DNA of 64,000 bases, taken from RGIG5472 sp051867615. Lineage in GTDB: Bacteria > Bacillota > Clostridia > Oscillospirales > Oscillospiraceae. The stretch lies in contig JBJDYU010000012.1 of assembly GCA_051867615.1 (NCBI GenBank), forward strand, positions 1-64,000. Direction: 5' to 3'. The notes under the pieces were generated by a model. That model ran no database searches. It had not been told where the DNA came from and worked only from the letters and a program-made list of their open reading frames with translations. Position numbers and translations under genes: made by a program. This document shows, one piece after another, positions 7,372 to 16,202 of the stretch (its first letter is position 1; every line of letters starts with the position of its first letter).

Positions 7372-9181
7372 GGATAAGCAGCGGAAGCTGGAGCTGCGGA
7401 ATATCCCCGGGATGCGCGGCCGGGAGCGCTTTGTGGAGGTGGAGCACGCCGAAAACGCGGGAGCGACCCTCAAACGCATGGCCGCCTACTTCGTGCGGGA
7501 AAAAGGGATGCTCCTCTGTATGCTGGCGGCGGTGGTCTTCGGCACCCTTTGCGGCGTATGCGCGCCGAGCCTGCAAAGCCGGGCCATCGACATCATCGCG
7601 GGGACGAAGGAGGGAAGCCTCCCCGTGACCCTCGCCATGATGCTGGGGGCCTACCTCCTTTACAGCGGCAGCCAGCTTTTGCAGGGCCTGTTCAGCGCAA
7701 AGCTCAGCCAGCGCATCGTAAAGCGGATGCGCGAGGAGCTGTTCGGGAAGATCGTGGACCTGCCCATCCGCTATCTGGACGGCCACTCCCACGGCGATAT
7801 CATGAGCCGCATGACCAACGACGTGGAGAACATCTCCTCCACCGTCTCCCAGTCCCTGCCGTCCATGTGCTCCGGCGTGCTGACCATCGCCGGCACGGTG
7901 GCGGTCATGCTGTGGTACTGCTGGCAGCTGGCGCTGCTGAGCTGCGCCACGGTGCTTTTGACGCTGCTCGCCACCAAGATCCTCTCCGGCAAGGTGCGGA
8001 AATTCTCCCGCCGGCGGCAGATGCTGCTGGGCCAGCTCAACGGCACGGTGGAGGAAATGGTCTCCGGCTACCGCACGGTGGTGGCCTATAACCATCAGGA
8101 CATCACCACGGAGGAGTTCTGCGAAACGTCCGATTCCCTGACCAAGGCGGGTATCCGGACGGATATTTTCAGCGGCGTCATGGGGCCTATCATGAACTGC
8201 ATCGGCAACATAGGCTTTGTCATCATCGCGGCCTTCGGCGGCTATTTCTCCGTGCGGGGCCTGATCTCCGTGGGCGTGATTTCCGCCTTCATCGTCTACG
8301 CCAAGCAGTTCAGCCGGCCCATCAACGAGCTGGCCCAGATCTACGGCCAGCTGCAGACCGCCGTGGCGGGAGCGGAGCGCGTGTTCACCGTTCTGGACGA
8401 GGCGGGCGAGGAGGCCGGCGGAGAGCCGCTGGCGGAGGAGGAGACGGCGGCGGTCTCGTTCCGCGACGTGCAGTTCTCCTACACGCCCGGCCATCCGGTT
8501 CTGCGGAATTTCACGCTGACGGTGCCCTCCGGCAAGACTGTGGCGCTGGTGGGAGCCACGGGCAGCGGCAAGACCACGGTGGTAAACCTGCTGCTGCGCT
8601 TTTACGATATCGACGGCGGCGAGATACGGATAAACCGGCAGGATATCGGGCAGGTTTCCCGGCAAAGCCTGCGGCGGGACGTCGCCATCGTGCTGCAGGA
8701 CACGGTGCTTTTCAGCAGCAGCGTGCGGGACAATCTGACCTACGGCAACGAAAACGCCACGGAGGAGGAGCTGAAACGGGCGGTGGAAATGAGCCGCTGT
8801 AAGGAACTGATCGAGCAGCTGCCCCAGGGCTACGGCACCGTGCTGACGGGCGCGGGAGAAAACATCAGCCAGGGACAGCGGCAGCTGCTGGCCATCGCCC
8901 GGGCCTTTGTGGCGGACCCGAGGATCCTCATTCTGGACGAAGCCACCTCCAACGTGGACACCCGCACGGAAAAGGCCATTCAGGACGCCATGCGGCTGGT
9001 CATGCAGGGACGCACCAGCATTGTCATCGCCCACCGCCTCTCCACCATCCGGGACGCGGACCTCATCGTGGTCATGGACCACGGCGAGATCGTGGAGAGC
9101 GGCGACCATGAGACGCTGCTGGCGCAAAAGGGCAAATACTATGAGCTGTATATGACGCAGTATGCCGGCTTCGCCACATAA
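7364..9181 (+). CDS. ABC exporter half-transporter, catalytically competent subunit
   Basis: Partner of the preceding gene, 605 residues. About 45 cytoplasmic residues precede the six-helix transporter domain. The nucleotide-binding domain has Walker A GATGSGKT, Walker B ILILDEATSNVD with the catalytic Glu, and switch histidine in IAHRLST. The signature is ISQGQ rather than LSGGQ. That change falls exactly in the site already weakened by the partner's Asp and Gln, so the pair has one consensus and one degenerate ATP site. This is the classic heterodimeric exporter arrangement (BmrCD, TM287/288). The substrate cannot be predicted. Confidence 0.92.
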   Translation: MNEDKQRKLELRNIPGMRGRERFVEVEHAENAGATLKRMAAYFVREKGMLLCMLAAVVFGTLCGVCAPSLQSRAIDIIAGTKEGSLPVTLAMMLGAYLLYSGSQLLQGLFSAKLSQRIVKRMREELFGKIVDLPIRYLDGHSHGDIMSRMTNDVENISSTVSQSLPSMCSGVLTIAGTVAVMLWYCWQLALLSCATVLLTLLATKILSGKVRKFSRRRQMLLGQLNGTVEEMVSGYRTVVAYNHQDITTEEFCETSDSLTKAGIRTDIFSGVMGPIMNCIGNIGFVIIAAFGGYFSVRGLISVGVISAFIVYAKQFSRPINELAQIYGQLQTAVAGAERVFTVLDEAGEEAGGEPLAEEETAAVSFRDVQFSYTPGHPVLRNFTLTVPSGKTVALVGATGSGKTTVVNLLLRFYDIDGGEIRINRQDIGQVSRQSLRRDVAIVLQDTVLFSSSVRDNLTYGNENATEEELKRAVEMSRCKELIEQLPQGYGTVLTGAGENISQGQRQLLAIARAFVADPRILILDEATSNVDTRTEKAIQDAMRLVMQGRTSIVIAHRLSTIRDADLIVVMDHGEIVESGDHETLLAQKGKYYELYMTQYAGFAT

Positions 9182-9224
9182 GGGCGGGCAGGTATCTGCG
9201 CAATAGTATAAAGGAGGAACAAAT

Positions 9225-9428
9225 ATGCAAAACATGGACATTTCCACGATGAACGTGGACGACGCGGCGGTGATCTCGCTGAGAAAGAGCGGTCACTTCC
9301 TCCACCACAGCGCCGGTGCCGACAAGGGCAGGACCAACGCGGAGCTGATGGCGGCGCTGACGGAGGAGGAGAAGAAGACCCTCACCGAGCTGCTGCAAAA
9401 GTGCCTGCGCAGCTGGGAGACGCTGTAA
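9225..9428 (+). CDS. Small protein of 67 residues resembling the MarR dimerisation helix
   Basis: The last cistron of the marR-ABC operon, 43 nt after the exporter, with AAGGAGG before its ATG. It has no signal peptide or membrane segment. The N-terminal half (MDISTMNVDDAAVISLRKSG, then HFLHHSAGADKG) is unfamiliar. The C-terminal half contains LTEEEKKTLTELLQKCLRSWE, which lines up with the C-terminal helix of the MarR protein at the head of the operon (LTGEEKTALLALLDKVHADWE): LT, EEK, LL, K and WE are shared. It lacks a DNA-binding wing. A role as an anti-repressor that heterodimerises with MarR is an inference; it could also be a free-standing unknown domain. Confidence 0.75.
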   Translation: MQNMDISTMNVDDAAVISLRKSGHFLHHSAGADKGRTNAELMAALTEEEKKTLTELLQKCLRSWETL

Positions 9429-9490
9429 AGGCGGAGGCTTTGGCAGACTAAGCGCGCAGGGCGCGGGCCGGTCTCCGGCCCCGAAAATAC

Positions 9491-9535
9491 GACAAGACCG
9501 GCGCGGCCATCAGCCGCGCCGGTCTGTCTGTTTGT
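9491..9535. terminator. Strong bidirectional terminator between convergent genes
   Basis: Thirteen-bp stem AGACCGGCGCGGC/GCCGCGCCGGTCT (9495-9507, 9513-9525) with a CATCA loop and a T-rich tail. It can end the exporter operon and the leftward dipeptidase transcript. Confidence 0.8.
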
Positions 9536-9564
9536 GCTGTGCGCCCCGCTGCGGGACTCAGGTA

Positions 9565-10941
9565 TTACTCCGCCATGCGGGCGATGGCCCGGGCGTAGAT
9601 GCGGGCGGCGTCCCGCAGCTCCCGGCGGGAGATATACTCATCCGCCTGATGGGCCCGGGCAGGCGCATCCAGAGGCTCCGGGCCGAAGGCCAGGAAATTC
9701 GGCATCACCTTGGCGTAGGTGCCGCCGCCGATGACGCGGGGCTCCGAGCGGTCGCCGGTGACGTCCCGGTAGCTTTCCAGCAGCTTGCCCGCCAGAGGGT
9801 GGTCCGCGCCGAGATACAGCGGCTCCTGATACATACCGGGGGTGAAGGCAAAGCCGTTTTCTTCTGCCACGCGGGAGAAAATGGGGAGATAACGCTCGCC
9901 CTTGTCCGTCAGGCGGAAGCGCAGATCGCAGGTGAGGGTGAAGCCGCTTTCCGTGAAGCGGCAGACCGTGGGCGCGTGGGTGGTGCGGGACAGCTCGTCC
10001 TCCCCCGCCACGCCGAACTGTGTGCCGAAGCAGTCATCCTCCGTGAGCTGGGCCAGAGCGTCCACTGCCCGCTTTGCCTCCGCAGGGCCAAAGGAGAGGG
10101 AGGCGAGGCAGCGCAGCAGACGGCTCAGGGCGTTGACGCCCTCCTCCGGCGTGGAGGCGTGGGCCGCCGTGCCCACGGCGGTGATGACGGTTTCATTGCC
10201 CCGCTGCGCTACGGAAATGCCCTCCTGCCCGGGCAGGGGGCCGTCAAAGTCCAGCAGCACGGCCTCCGCCTTGGCGGGGACCACGTTGGCGGCGCTGCCG
10301 GCGGCAAGCCGGGCCAGCCGGGGGCCGTGCTCCGCCGGCGTCCAGCTGGCGGAGAACTGGTGGTGCATGATGCCCTTCTCGCCTACGATCAGGGGCCACT
10401 CCGCGTCCGGGGTGAAGCCGCAGGAGGGCGGCGGACAGTGCTGGCGGTAATGGGCCATGCAGGCCATGCCGGTCTCCTCGTTGCAGCCGAAGATGAAGCG
10501 CACGGTCTTGCGCAGGGGCACGCCCGCGTCCGCCAGGGCCTTGGCCCCGAAGAGCGCGGCCAGCATGGGGCCCTTGTCGTCCATGGTGCCGCGGCCGTAG
10601 ATGCGGTCCTCCACCACCTCGGGGGCGAAGGGAGGATGGGCCCAGTCGGCGGCGTCCGCCGGCACCACGTCCAGATGGCCCAGCACGCCCACCTGCTCCG
10701 CCGTTTCGCCGGGAAGGTCGGCGTAGCCGCAGTAGCCCTCCATATCGCAGGTGACAAGGCCCAGGGAATCGCAGAGCGCCAGCGCCTTGTCCAGCGCCCG
10801 CCGCACGTCCTTGCCAAAGGGCGCGCCCGGCCCCGCGCTTTCTCCCTCCACCGAGGGGATGGCCGCAAGCTCCATCAGCGCCTGCTCCATTTGAGGCATA
10901 TATCCGTCGATGATGGCGTCGACTTTCCTGAAATCCGTCAT
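9565..10941 (-). CDS. M20 family dipeptidase, PepV-like
   Basis: Dinuclear-zinc dipeptidase of the peptidase M20A/Sapep group, 458 residues, close to the usual length of about 468. Visible metal and catalytic motifs are VGVLGHLDVVPA (first His and Asp), YGRGTMDDKGP (bridging Asp), and FGCNEETGM (catalytic and metal Glu pair). The insert domain carries GTAAHASTPEEGVNAL, typical for the dimerisation lid. The start at 10941 has AAAGGAG upstream; longer in-frame starts have none. It cleaves dipeptides in the cytoplasm, probably those brought in by peptide transporters. Appears to be a single gene. Confidence 0.92.
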   Translation of the reverse strand: MTDFRKVDAIIDGYMPQMEQALMELAAIPSVEGESAGPGAPFGKDVRRALDKALALCDSLGLVTCDMEGYCGYADLPGETAEQVGVLGHLDVVPADAADWAHPPFAPEVVEDRIYGRGTMDDKGPMLAALFGAKALADAGVPLRKTVRFIFGCNEETGMACMAHYRQHCPPPSCGFTPDAEWPLIVGEKGIMHHQFSASWTPAEHGPRLARLAAGSAANVVPAKAEAVLLDFDGPLPGQEGISVAQRGNETVITAVGTAAHASTPEEGVNALSRLLRCLASLSFGPAEAKRAVDALAQLTEDDCFGTQFGVAGEDELSRTTHAPTVCRFTESGFTLTCDLRFRLTDKGERYLPIFSRVAEENGFAFTPGMYQEPLYLGADHPLAGKLLESYRDVTGDRSEPRVIGGGTYAKVMPNFLAFGPEPLDAPARAHQADEYISRRELRDAARIYARAIARMAE

Positions 10942-11052
10942 GACACGGCTCCTTTCAAAGTGGAATGGGACGGCGCAGGCAGGACCGCCGCGGTCCGTCC
11001 CGCTCCATTTAAGCACAGTTTTTCCCAAAGGTCAACGAAAAGGCGGCGGGAT

Positions 11053-11874
11053 TCATATCAGCAGGCTCAGCGCCGCGAGGGCCGCGCTGAGGACGGCCTG
11101 CAGGGCCTTGCCCGGGAAGTACCACCGGCCGCTGAGACCCGCCGGGACGAAGAAAGCCATGGACTGGGCGTGGACGGAGAGACCGCCCCAGCCCGTGAGG
11201 AACGCCGCGAGGACGAAGCCCGCCGCTGTGGCGGGCAGGGCGGAAGCGCCGGAAAACAGCTCGATCAGGCCGAGGAGCAGTGGGCCGCCGCCAAGGAGCT
11301 TCACGGGCCGGAGCAGCACGGAAAACAGCAGCACGAAGCCGCAGACGCTGAGAAAGGCGGAAAAGCCGCTCTGCACCGCGTCCACGAAAGCGGCGGAAAA
11401 GGGGAGCCGCTTGCGCGGCAGGGCGTGAAACGCGGAGGGAGCGCAGCTTTTTCGCGGCCGCAGCAGCAGACCCGTGAGCAGGGCGGCTAAAACGTGGATG
11501 AGGTACAGCTGCAGGCCCACCGCGGCGCTGCCGAAGCGCTCCGCCCCCACAAAGGAGAGAAGAAAGGCCGGGCCGCAGTTGTTGCAGAAGCCCAGCAGCC
11601 GCTCCGCCTCCTCCCGGGAGCAGAGATGGTTTTCATACAGCTCGCTTACCGCCCTCGCGCCGGAGGGATAGCCCCCGATGAGCCCCAGGGCGAAGGCTCC
11701 GGCCCCGCTGCCGCTGAGCCCGAACAGGGCGGTCATGAGCGGCGAAAGCAGCCGTCCCAGCGTCTCGGAAACGCCGAGAGAGAGCAGCAGCGAGCTTAAT
11801 ACAAAAAAGGGAAAGAGGGACGGCAGCACCGAGCCGAAGCAGAGCGCCGTCCCCTCCGCCACCGCGAGACGCAC
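11053..11874 (-). CDS. YlbJ-like sporulation-type integral membrane protein
   Basis: Multi-helix membrane protein of the nucleoside-recognition (Gate) superfamily, related to sporulation protein YlbJ. Recognisable are VLPSLFPFFVLSSLLL near the start, GLIGGYPSGARAVSELY with the conserved GGYPSGA, and LLGFCNNCGPAFLLSFVG. Predicted start is the GTG at 11872-11874. However, the frame stays open back to 11958 and encodes another hydrophobic stretch (FLLLTAALLLAGAGLLLG) that would match the first helix of YlbJ. No ATG, GTG or TTG exists there, only CTG or the like, so the true start is uncertain: a rare start codon or a small sequence error are both possible. Role in spore formation is inferred from the family. 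Confidence 0.75.
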   Translation of the reverse strand: MRLAVAEGTALCFGSVLPSLFPFFVLSSLLLSLGVSETLGRLLSPLMTALFGLSGSGAGAFALGLIGGYPSGARAVSELYENHLCSREEAERLLGFCNNCGPAFLLSFVGAERFGSAAVGLQLYLIHVLAALLTGLLLRPRKSCAPSAFHALPRKRLPFSAAFVDAVQSGFSAFLSVCGFVLLFSVLLRPVKLLGGGPLLLGLIELFSGASALPATAAGFVLAAFLTGWGGLSVHAQSMAFFVPAGLSGRWYFPGKALQAVLSAALAALSLLI

Positions 11875-12063
11875 CTCCCGCGAGCCGAGGAGCAGTCCCG
11901 CGCCCGCGAGGAGGAGCGCCGCGGTGAGAAGCAGCCGAAATACGCGCCGCAGAGCGCATCACCTCCGTCTCCACCCTATGCGGCGGAGCGCGGCGGCATG
12001 AGGGGACAGGCAAGTTTTTTCCGCGCCGCTCATACAGTGGGGAGATGAAAGGGGCGGTGCGGA

Positions 12064-12348
12064 TTGGCGAAACGGCGAAGAGGAGAGGCGGCGCTGGCGC
12101 GCTGCGCGGAGGCGATGGACCTGCCGGCGGACGTGGTGGCGGGCCTGCCGCGCATCGAGCTGACGGCGGGGCGGGAGCTGTATCTGGTCCGCCACCAGGG
12201 CATCCTGTCCTACAGCGAGACGGAGATCGACGTGAACGCGGGAGAGCTTTTAGTACGCGTCTCGGGGGAGGGACTGCAGCTCCTCGCCATGACGGAGGAG
12301 GAGCTTCGCATCGGCGGAGAGGTCACGAAGGTGGAGCTGCTGCGGTGA
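12064..12348 (+). CDS. yqfC: Sporulation protein YqfC
   Basis: Small protein of the YabP/YqfC family, 94 residues against 93 in Bacillus subtilis. The family pattern is clear: LPADVVAGLPRIELTAGREL, 'HQGILSYSETEIDVN' and 'LQLLAMTEEELRIGGEV'. The start is a TTG with GAAAGGGG 9 nt upstream. It is followed 16 nt later by yqfD, the standard pair transcribed by SigE in the mother cell in spore formers. The biochemical function is unknown; presence indicates that the host belongs to an endospore-forming lineage. Confidence 0.9.
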   Translation: MAKRRRGEAALARCAEAMDLPADVVAGLPRIELTAGRELYLVRHQGILSYSETEIDVNAGELLVRVSGEGLQLLAMTEEELRIGGEVTKVELLR

Positions 12349-12364
12349 AGGGAGGGTACGCGGA

Positions 12365-13555
12365 ATGCTGATGAACCGGCTTTTACACCTGGCCGAGGGA
12401 AAGGTGCGCGTCCGGGTGGAGTCCGCCTTTCCAGAGCGGGTGATGAACCTTATGAGCAGCCACGGCCTGCGCTTCTGGGACGTACAGTGGCGTTCGGCGC
12501 TGGAGTTTTCCTGCACCGTCTCCCGGAAGGACTACCGGCGGCTGCGGGAGCTGACGGAGAACCTCGGCTGCGCCGTCACGGCGGAGAGCCGCCGGGGCGC
12601 GCCCTACTTCGCCCGGCGCTTTCGCCGCCGCTGCGCGCTGGTGGCGAGCCTGGCCCTGGCGGTGATGGCGCTGGCGCTGGGGTCGTTCTGCATCTGGGAC
12701 TTTGAGATCGAGGGCGAGACGGAAGTGAGCGACGAGGAGATATTGCGCACGCTCTCCCAGTACGGCGTGCGGCTGGGGGCCTTCGGCCTTTCCATCGACT
12801 CTGAGGAGCTGCGCAACCATGTGCTGCTGGACCTGCCGGAGCTGAGCTGGATCGCCGTGAACGTCAGCGGCTTCAAGGCCCATGTGCAGGTGCGCCCCCG
12901 GCTGCGGACGCCCGAGATCGTGGACGCGGAGACGCCGGTGAACATCGTCGCCCGCTGCGACGGCGTGGTGCAGAAGATCGAGCCGCTGGGCGGAGAGGCG
13001 GTGGTGCTGCCGGGGACCACGGTGAAGGAGGGGGACCTGCTCATCAGCGGGGCCTCCGACCGGGGCGGCGCGGAGGTGCAGCTGCTGGCCGCCATGGGCC
13101 GGGTGGAGGCCCGGACCTGGTACACTCTCACGGCGGAGCTGCCCCTGACCGTGCGGGAAAAATGTTATACCGGGGAGGAGAAGTCCACCCTGTCTCTCTG
13201 CTTTGGCAGCCGCCTGATAAAAATTTTCGGGAACAGTAGCTATTGCGAGGGGGAATATGATAAAATAACAAATAGAACGAAATGGGACCTGTTCGGCCTG
13301 TTGTCCCTGCCGGTGAGCACCGTGCGGGAGAGCCTCCGTTTTTACGAGACGGAGGAGCGGGCCGTCCCCGCCGCGGAAGCGAAGGCGGCGGGGGAGGAGC
13401 TGCTGCAGGCGTATCTTGCCACGCTCCTGGGGGAGGACGGCAGCGTTCTGGCGCAGCTCTGCACGGCGGAGGAGCGCTCAGGCGTTCTGCGCGTCACCCT
13501 CCGGGCGGAGTGCCTGGAGCAGATCGGCCGGGCGGTGGCCCTGCCTGCGGCGTAA
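12365..13555 (+). CDS. yqfD: Sporulation protein YqfD
   Basis: Mother-cell membrane-associated sporulation protein, 396 residues (Bacillus YqfD is about 398). An N-terminal cytoplasmic part with 'VESAFPERVMNLMSSHGL' precedes one membrane helix (about residues 89-108, CALVASLALAVMALALGSF). A POTRA-like extracytoplasmic region follows, with IEGETEVSDEEILRTLSQYG and LPELSWIAVNVSGFKAHVQV. A beta-barrel hybrid segment with 'CDGVVQKIEPLGGEAVVLPG' is typical of the family. ATGs at codons 1 and 3 are both possible. It lies in the conserved yqfC-yqfD-phoH-ybeY order. Confidence 0.92.
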   Translation: MLMNRLLHLAEGKVRVRVESAFPERVMNLMSSHGLRFWDVQWRSALEFSCTVSRKDYRRLRELTENLGCAVTAESRRGAPYFARRFRRRCALVASLALAVMALALGSFCIWDFEIEGETEVSDEEILRTLSQYGVRLGAFGLSIDSEELRNHVLLDLPELSWIAVNVSGFKAHVQVRPRLRTPEIVDAETPVNIVARCDGVVQKIEPLGGEAVVLPGTTVKEGDLLISGASDRGGAEVQLLAAMGRVEARTWYTLTAELPLTVREKCYTGEEKSTLSLCFGSRLIKIFGNSSYCEGEYDKITNRTKWDLFGLLSLPVSTVRESLRFYETEERAVPAAEAKAAGEELLQAYLATLLGEDGSVLAQLCTAEERSGVLRVTLRAECLEQIGRAVALPAA

Positions 13556-13587
13556 GACTGCGGGAAACTGCGCAAAGGAGGATGCAG

Positions 13588-14562
13588 ATGGAACAGCGCA
13601 TCGGGATCGAACGGATGGAGGAAGCGGTCAATATCTTCGGCTCCTTCGATGAGAACATCCGCTTGCTGGAGGCGGAGCTTCATGTGTCGGTGACGAGCCG
13701 GGAGGGGGAGCTGGTGATCCGCGGCGAAGCGGAGGACACCATGCTGGCCGCCAAGGCCATCGGCGCGCTGCTGACGCTCTCCGCCAAGGGAGAGGGCATC
13801 AGCGAGCAGCACGTGCGCTATGTCATCGGTCTTGCCCGCAGCGGGCAGGAGGACCGGGTCTCCGAGCTGACCCAGGACGTGATCTGCATCACCTCCAAGG
13901 GCCGCCCGGTGAAGCCCAAGACCATCGGCCAGAAGCAGTATGTGGATTCCATCCTGCGCAACACCGTCACCATCGGCGTGGGCCCCGCGGGCACGGGCAA
14001 GACCTATCTCGCGGTGGCGGCGGCGGTGGCGGCCTTCCGGGAAAAGCAGATCAACCGCATCATCCTGACCCGTCCCGCCGTGGAGGCGGGAGAGAGGCTG
14101 GGCTTTCTGCCGGGAGATCTGCAGAGCAAGGTGGACCCGTACCTCCGGCCGCTGTATGACGCGCTGTTCGATATGCTGGGGGCGGAGACCTACGCCAAGT
14201 ATCTCGAGCGGGGCAACATCGAGGTGGCGCCCCTGGCCTATATGCGCGGCCGCACGCTGGACGACAGCTTCATCATTCTCGACGAGGCGCAGAACACCTC
14301 CCGGGAGCAGATGAAAATGTTCCTCACCCGCATGGGTTTCGGCTCCAAGGTGGTCATCACCGGCGACGTGACCCAGATCGACCTGCCCGGCGACAAGGTC
14401 AGCGGCCTGAAGGAGGCGCTGAAGGTGCTCGACGGCGTGGAGGGCGTGGGCATCAGCCGTCTGGACGAGAAGGACGTGGTGCGCCACGTCATGGTGCAGC
14501 GCATCATCAAGGCGTATGAGGATTACGAGCAGGCGAAAAACGGCGGAAAGGGGCGGCGGTAA
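13588..14562 (+). CDS. phoH: PhoH family ATPase
   Basis: Cytoplasmic P-loop ATPase linked to RNA metabolism, 324 residues. An N-terminal KH-like segment (IFGSFDENIRLLEAELHV) is followed by the PhoH ATPase domain: Walker A GVGPAGTGKTYLA, TRPAVEAGERLGFLPGDL, Walker B DDSFIILDEAQN and sensor VVITGDVTQIDLP. The start at 13588 has AAAGGAGG 6 nt upstream; an ATG two codons earlier overlaps it. It is separated by one base from ybeY, the usual neighbour, suggesting a joint role in ribosome or RNA maturation. Confidence 0.94.
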   Translation: MEQRIGIERMEEAVNIFGSFDENIRLLEAELHVSVTSREGELVIRGEAEDTMLAAKAIGALLTLSAKGEGISEQHVRYVIGLARSGQEDRVSELTQDVICITSKGRPVKPKTIGQKQYVDSILRNTVTIGVGPAGTGKTYLAVAAAVAAFREKQINRIILTRPAVEAGERLGFLPGDLQSKVDPYLRPLYDALFDMLGAETYAKYLERGNIEVAPLAYMRGRTLDDSFIILDEAQNTSREQMKMFLTRMGFGSKVVITGDVTQIDLPGDKVSGLKEALKVLDGVEGVGISRLDEKDVVRHVMVQRIIKAYEDYEQAKNGGKGRR

Positions 14563-14563
14563 G

Positions 14564-15064
14564 ATGGCGAAGCGGCATTACATCCCCATCACCGCGGACG
14601 TGGAAGGCGTGGGCGAGGGCCGGCGGGCCTTCCTCCGACGGGTCATCCGCACGGCCCTTACGGCGGAGGGCGTGACGCTCCCCTGCGAGGTGGACGTGTG
14701 CCTGACGGACGACGAGGGCATCCGGGAAATTAACCGGGAGATGCGGCAGGTGGACAGGCCCACGGACGTGCTGAGCTTTCCCATGTTCGACTTTACGCCC
14801 GGCGAGCCGCCCACGGAGGCGGACGAGGAGCTGCTGGACCCCGCCACGGGCCTGCTGCCCTTGGGCGACATGGCCATTTCTTTCGAGCGGGTGCAGGCCC
14901 AGGCGGCGGAGTACGGCCATTCCCGCCGCCGGGAGCTGGCCTATCTCGCGGTGCATTCCGTCCTCCATCTGCTGGGCTACGACCATCTGGACGAGGGGCC
15001 GATGAAGGCGCAGATGCGTGAGCGTGAGGAGGCCATCATGGCGGAGCTGGGCCTTGCGCGGTAA
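14564..15064 (+). CDS. ybeY: Endoribonuclease YbeY
   Basis: Single-strand-specific zinc endoribonuclease needed for 16S rRNA 3' end maturation and ribosome quality control; 166 residues. The metal site is HSVLHLLGYDH (H-x3-H-x5-H). Upstream are the family signatures INREMRQVDRPTDVLSFPM and LGDMAIS. It starts one base after the phoH stop. Clostridial genomes often have dgkA and cdd between ybeY and era; here a terminator and a separate era promoter follow instead, and cdd lies at 35.7 kb. Confidence 0.95.
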   Translation: MAKRHYIPITADVEGVGEGRRAFLRRVIRTALTAEGVTLPCEVDVCLTDDEGIREINREMRQVDRPTDVLSFPMFDFTPGEPPTEADEELLDPATGLLPLGDMAISFERVQAQAAEYGHSRRRELAYLAVHSVLHLLGYDHLDEGPMKAQMREREEAIMAELGLAR

Positions 15065-15075
15065 AAAAGGAGCGG

Positions 15076-15105
15076 ACAGGAGCGCGGAAGCGCTCCTGTT
15101 TTTTT
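15076..15105 (+). terminator. Terminator of the yqfC-yqfD-phoH-ybeY operon
   Basis: CAGGAGCGC/GCGCTCCTG stem (15077-15085, 15090-15098) with a GGAA loop and T8 tail. Confidence 0.9.
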
Positions 15106-15169
15106 ATGCCGCGAAAGGTACCGCAAACGAAAATATTTTGAGATTTATATTCCGGTAACGGTAATACTG

Positions 15170-15277
15170 TGGTATACTATATTCTGAATCAATATGTCCC
15201 GGCCAAATGCTCACTGCCGGGCGGGCGGCGCGGAGCCGCCCGGGATTTTACGTTCAAAAGAAAGTTGAGGATCATCT
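15170..15277 (+). promoter_or_regulatory. era promoter and leader
   Basis: Extended -10 TGGTATACT at 15170-15178. The leader carries a GC hairpin, GGGCGGC/GCCGCCC with loop GCGGA (about 15228-15243), followed by ATTTTA; this resembles a weak attenuator. The ribosome binding site is GTTGAGG before the ATG at 15278. Confidence 0.5.
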
Positions 15278-16171
15278 ATGACGACGAAAAACGCTATGAT
15301 CACCGTCTGCGGCCGGCCCAACGTGGGCAAGTCCAGCCTGACCAACGCGCTGGTGGGGGAGAAGATCGCCATCGTCAGCAGCAAGCCCCAGACCACTCGG
15401 AACCGCATTTCCGGCGTGGTGAACCGGGGGGACACCCAGTTCGTGCTGCTGGACACGCCGGGCCTGCACAAGGCCCGCAACCGCCTGGGCGACTACATGG
15501 TGAAGGTGGTGCAGGAGAGCGTGGCGGATGTGGACGCGGTGCTGCTGCTGGTGGAACCGATCCCCCATGTGGGCGCGCCGGAGCAGGCCCTCATCGACCG
15601 CATCCGCGCCGAGCGGCTTCCTGCCATTCTGGTCATCAATAAGATCGACACAGTGCAGAACAAGGAGGATCTGCTGGCGGTCATCGCCGCCTACAGCGCG
15701 GTGCATGATTTTGACGCGGTGGTACCCGTCTCCGCCGTGACCGGCGACGGCCTGCCTCAGCTGCTGCAGGAGATGGAGAAGTACGCCCAGGACGGCCCCC
15801 AGCTTTTCCCGGACGGTCAGACCACCGATCAGCCGGAGCGGCAGGTGGTGGCGGAGATTCTGCGGGAGAAGCTGCTGCGCAATCTCGACAAGGAGATCCC
15901 TCACGGCACCGCCGTGGAGGTGAACCGCTTCATCGAGCGGGAGGACGGCGTCATCGAGGTGGACGCCACCATCTACTGCGAAAAGGCCAGTCACAAGGGC
16001 ATCATCATCGGCAAGGGCGGCGAGATGCTCAAGCGCATCAGCACCCATGCCCGGGAGGATATGGAGCGCTTCATGGGCGCGAAAATTTACCTCCAGACCT
16101 GGGTAAAGGTGAAGGAGAACTGGCGGGACAATCTGAACTATGTGCGCGGCTTCGGCTACAACGAGAAATAA
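15278..16171 (+). CDS. era: GTPase Era
   Basis: Essential GTPase that binds the 3' end of 16S rRNA and assists 30S assembly; 297 residues. G1 is GRPNVGKSSLTNAL, the switch I region is KPQTTRNRISGV, G3 is DTPGLHK, G4 is NKIDT and G5 is SAVTG. The KH domain follows with the signature GIIIGKGGEMLKRI. Its neighbours (FAD oxidoreductase, yqzL, recO) follow on the same strand; era-yqzL-recO is a conserved Firmicutes order. Confidence 0.97.
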   Translation: MTTKNAMITVCGRPNVGKSSLTNALVGEKIAIVSSKPQTTRNRISGVVNRGDTQFVLLDTPGLHKARNRLGDYMVKVVQESVADVDAVLLLVEPIPHVGAPEQALIDRIRAERLPAILVINKIDTVQNKEDLLAVIAAYSAVHDFDAVVPVSAVTGDGLPQLLQEMEKYAQDGPQLFPDGQTTDQPERQVVAEILREKLLRNLDKEIPHGTAVEVNRFIEREDGVIEVDATIYCEKASHKGIIIGKGGEMLKRISTHAREDMERFMGAKIYLQTWVKVKENWRDNLNYVRGFGYNEK

Positions 16172-16202
16172 GACGGCGAAGCGGCGGAAAGGAACCAATA
16201 GT

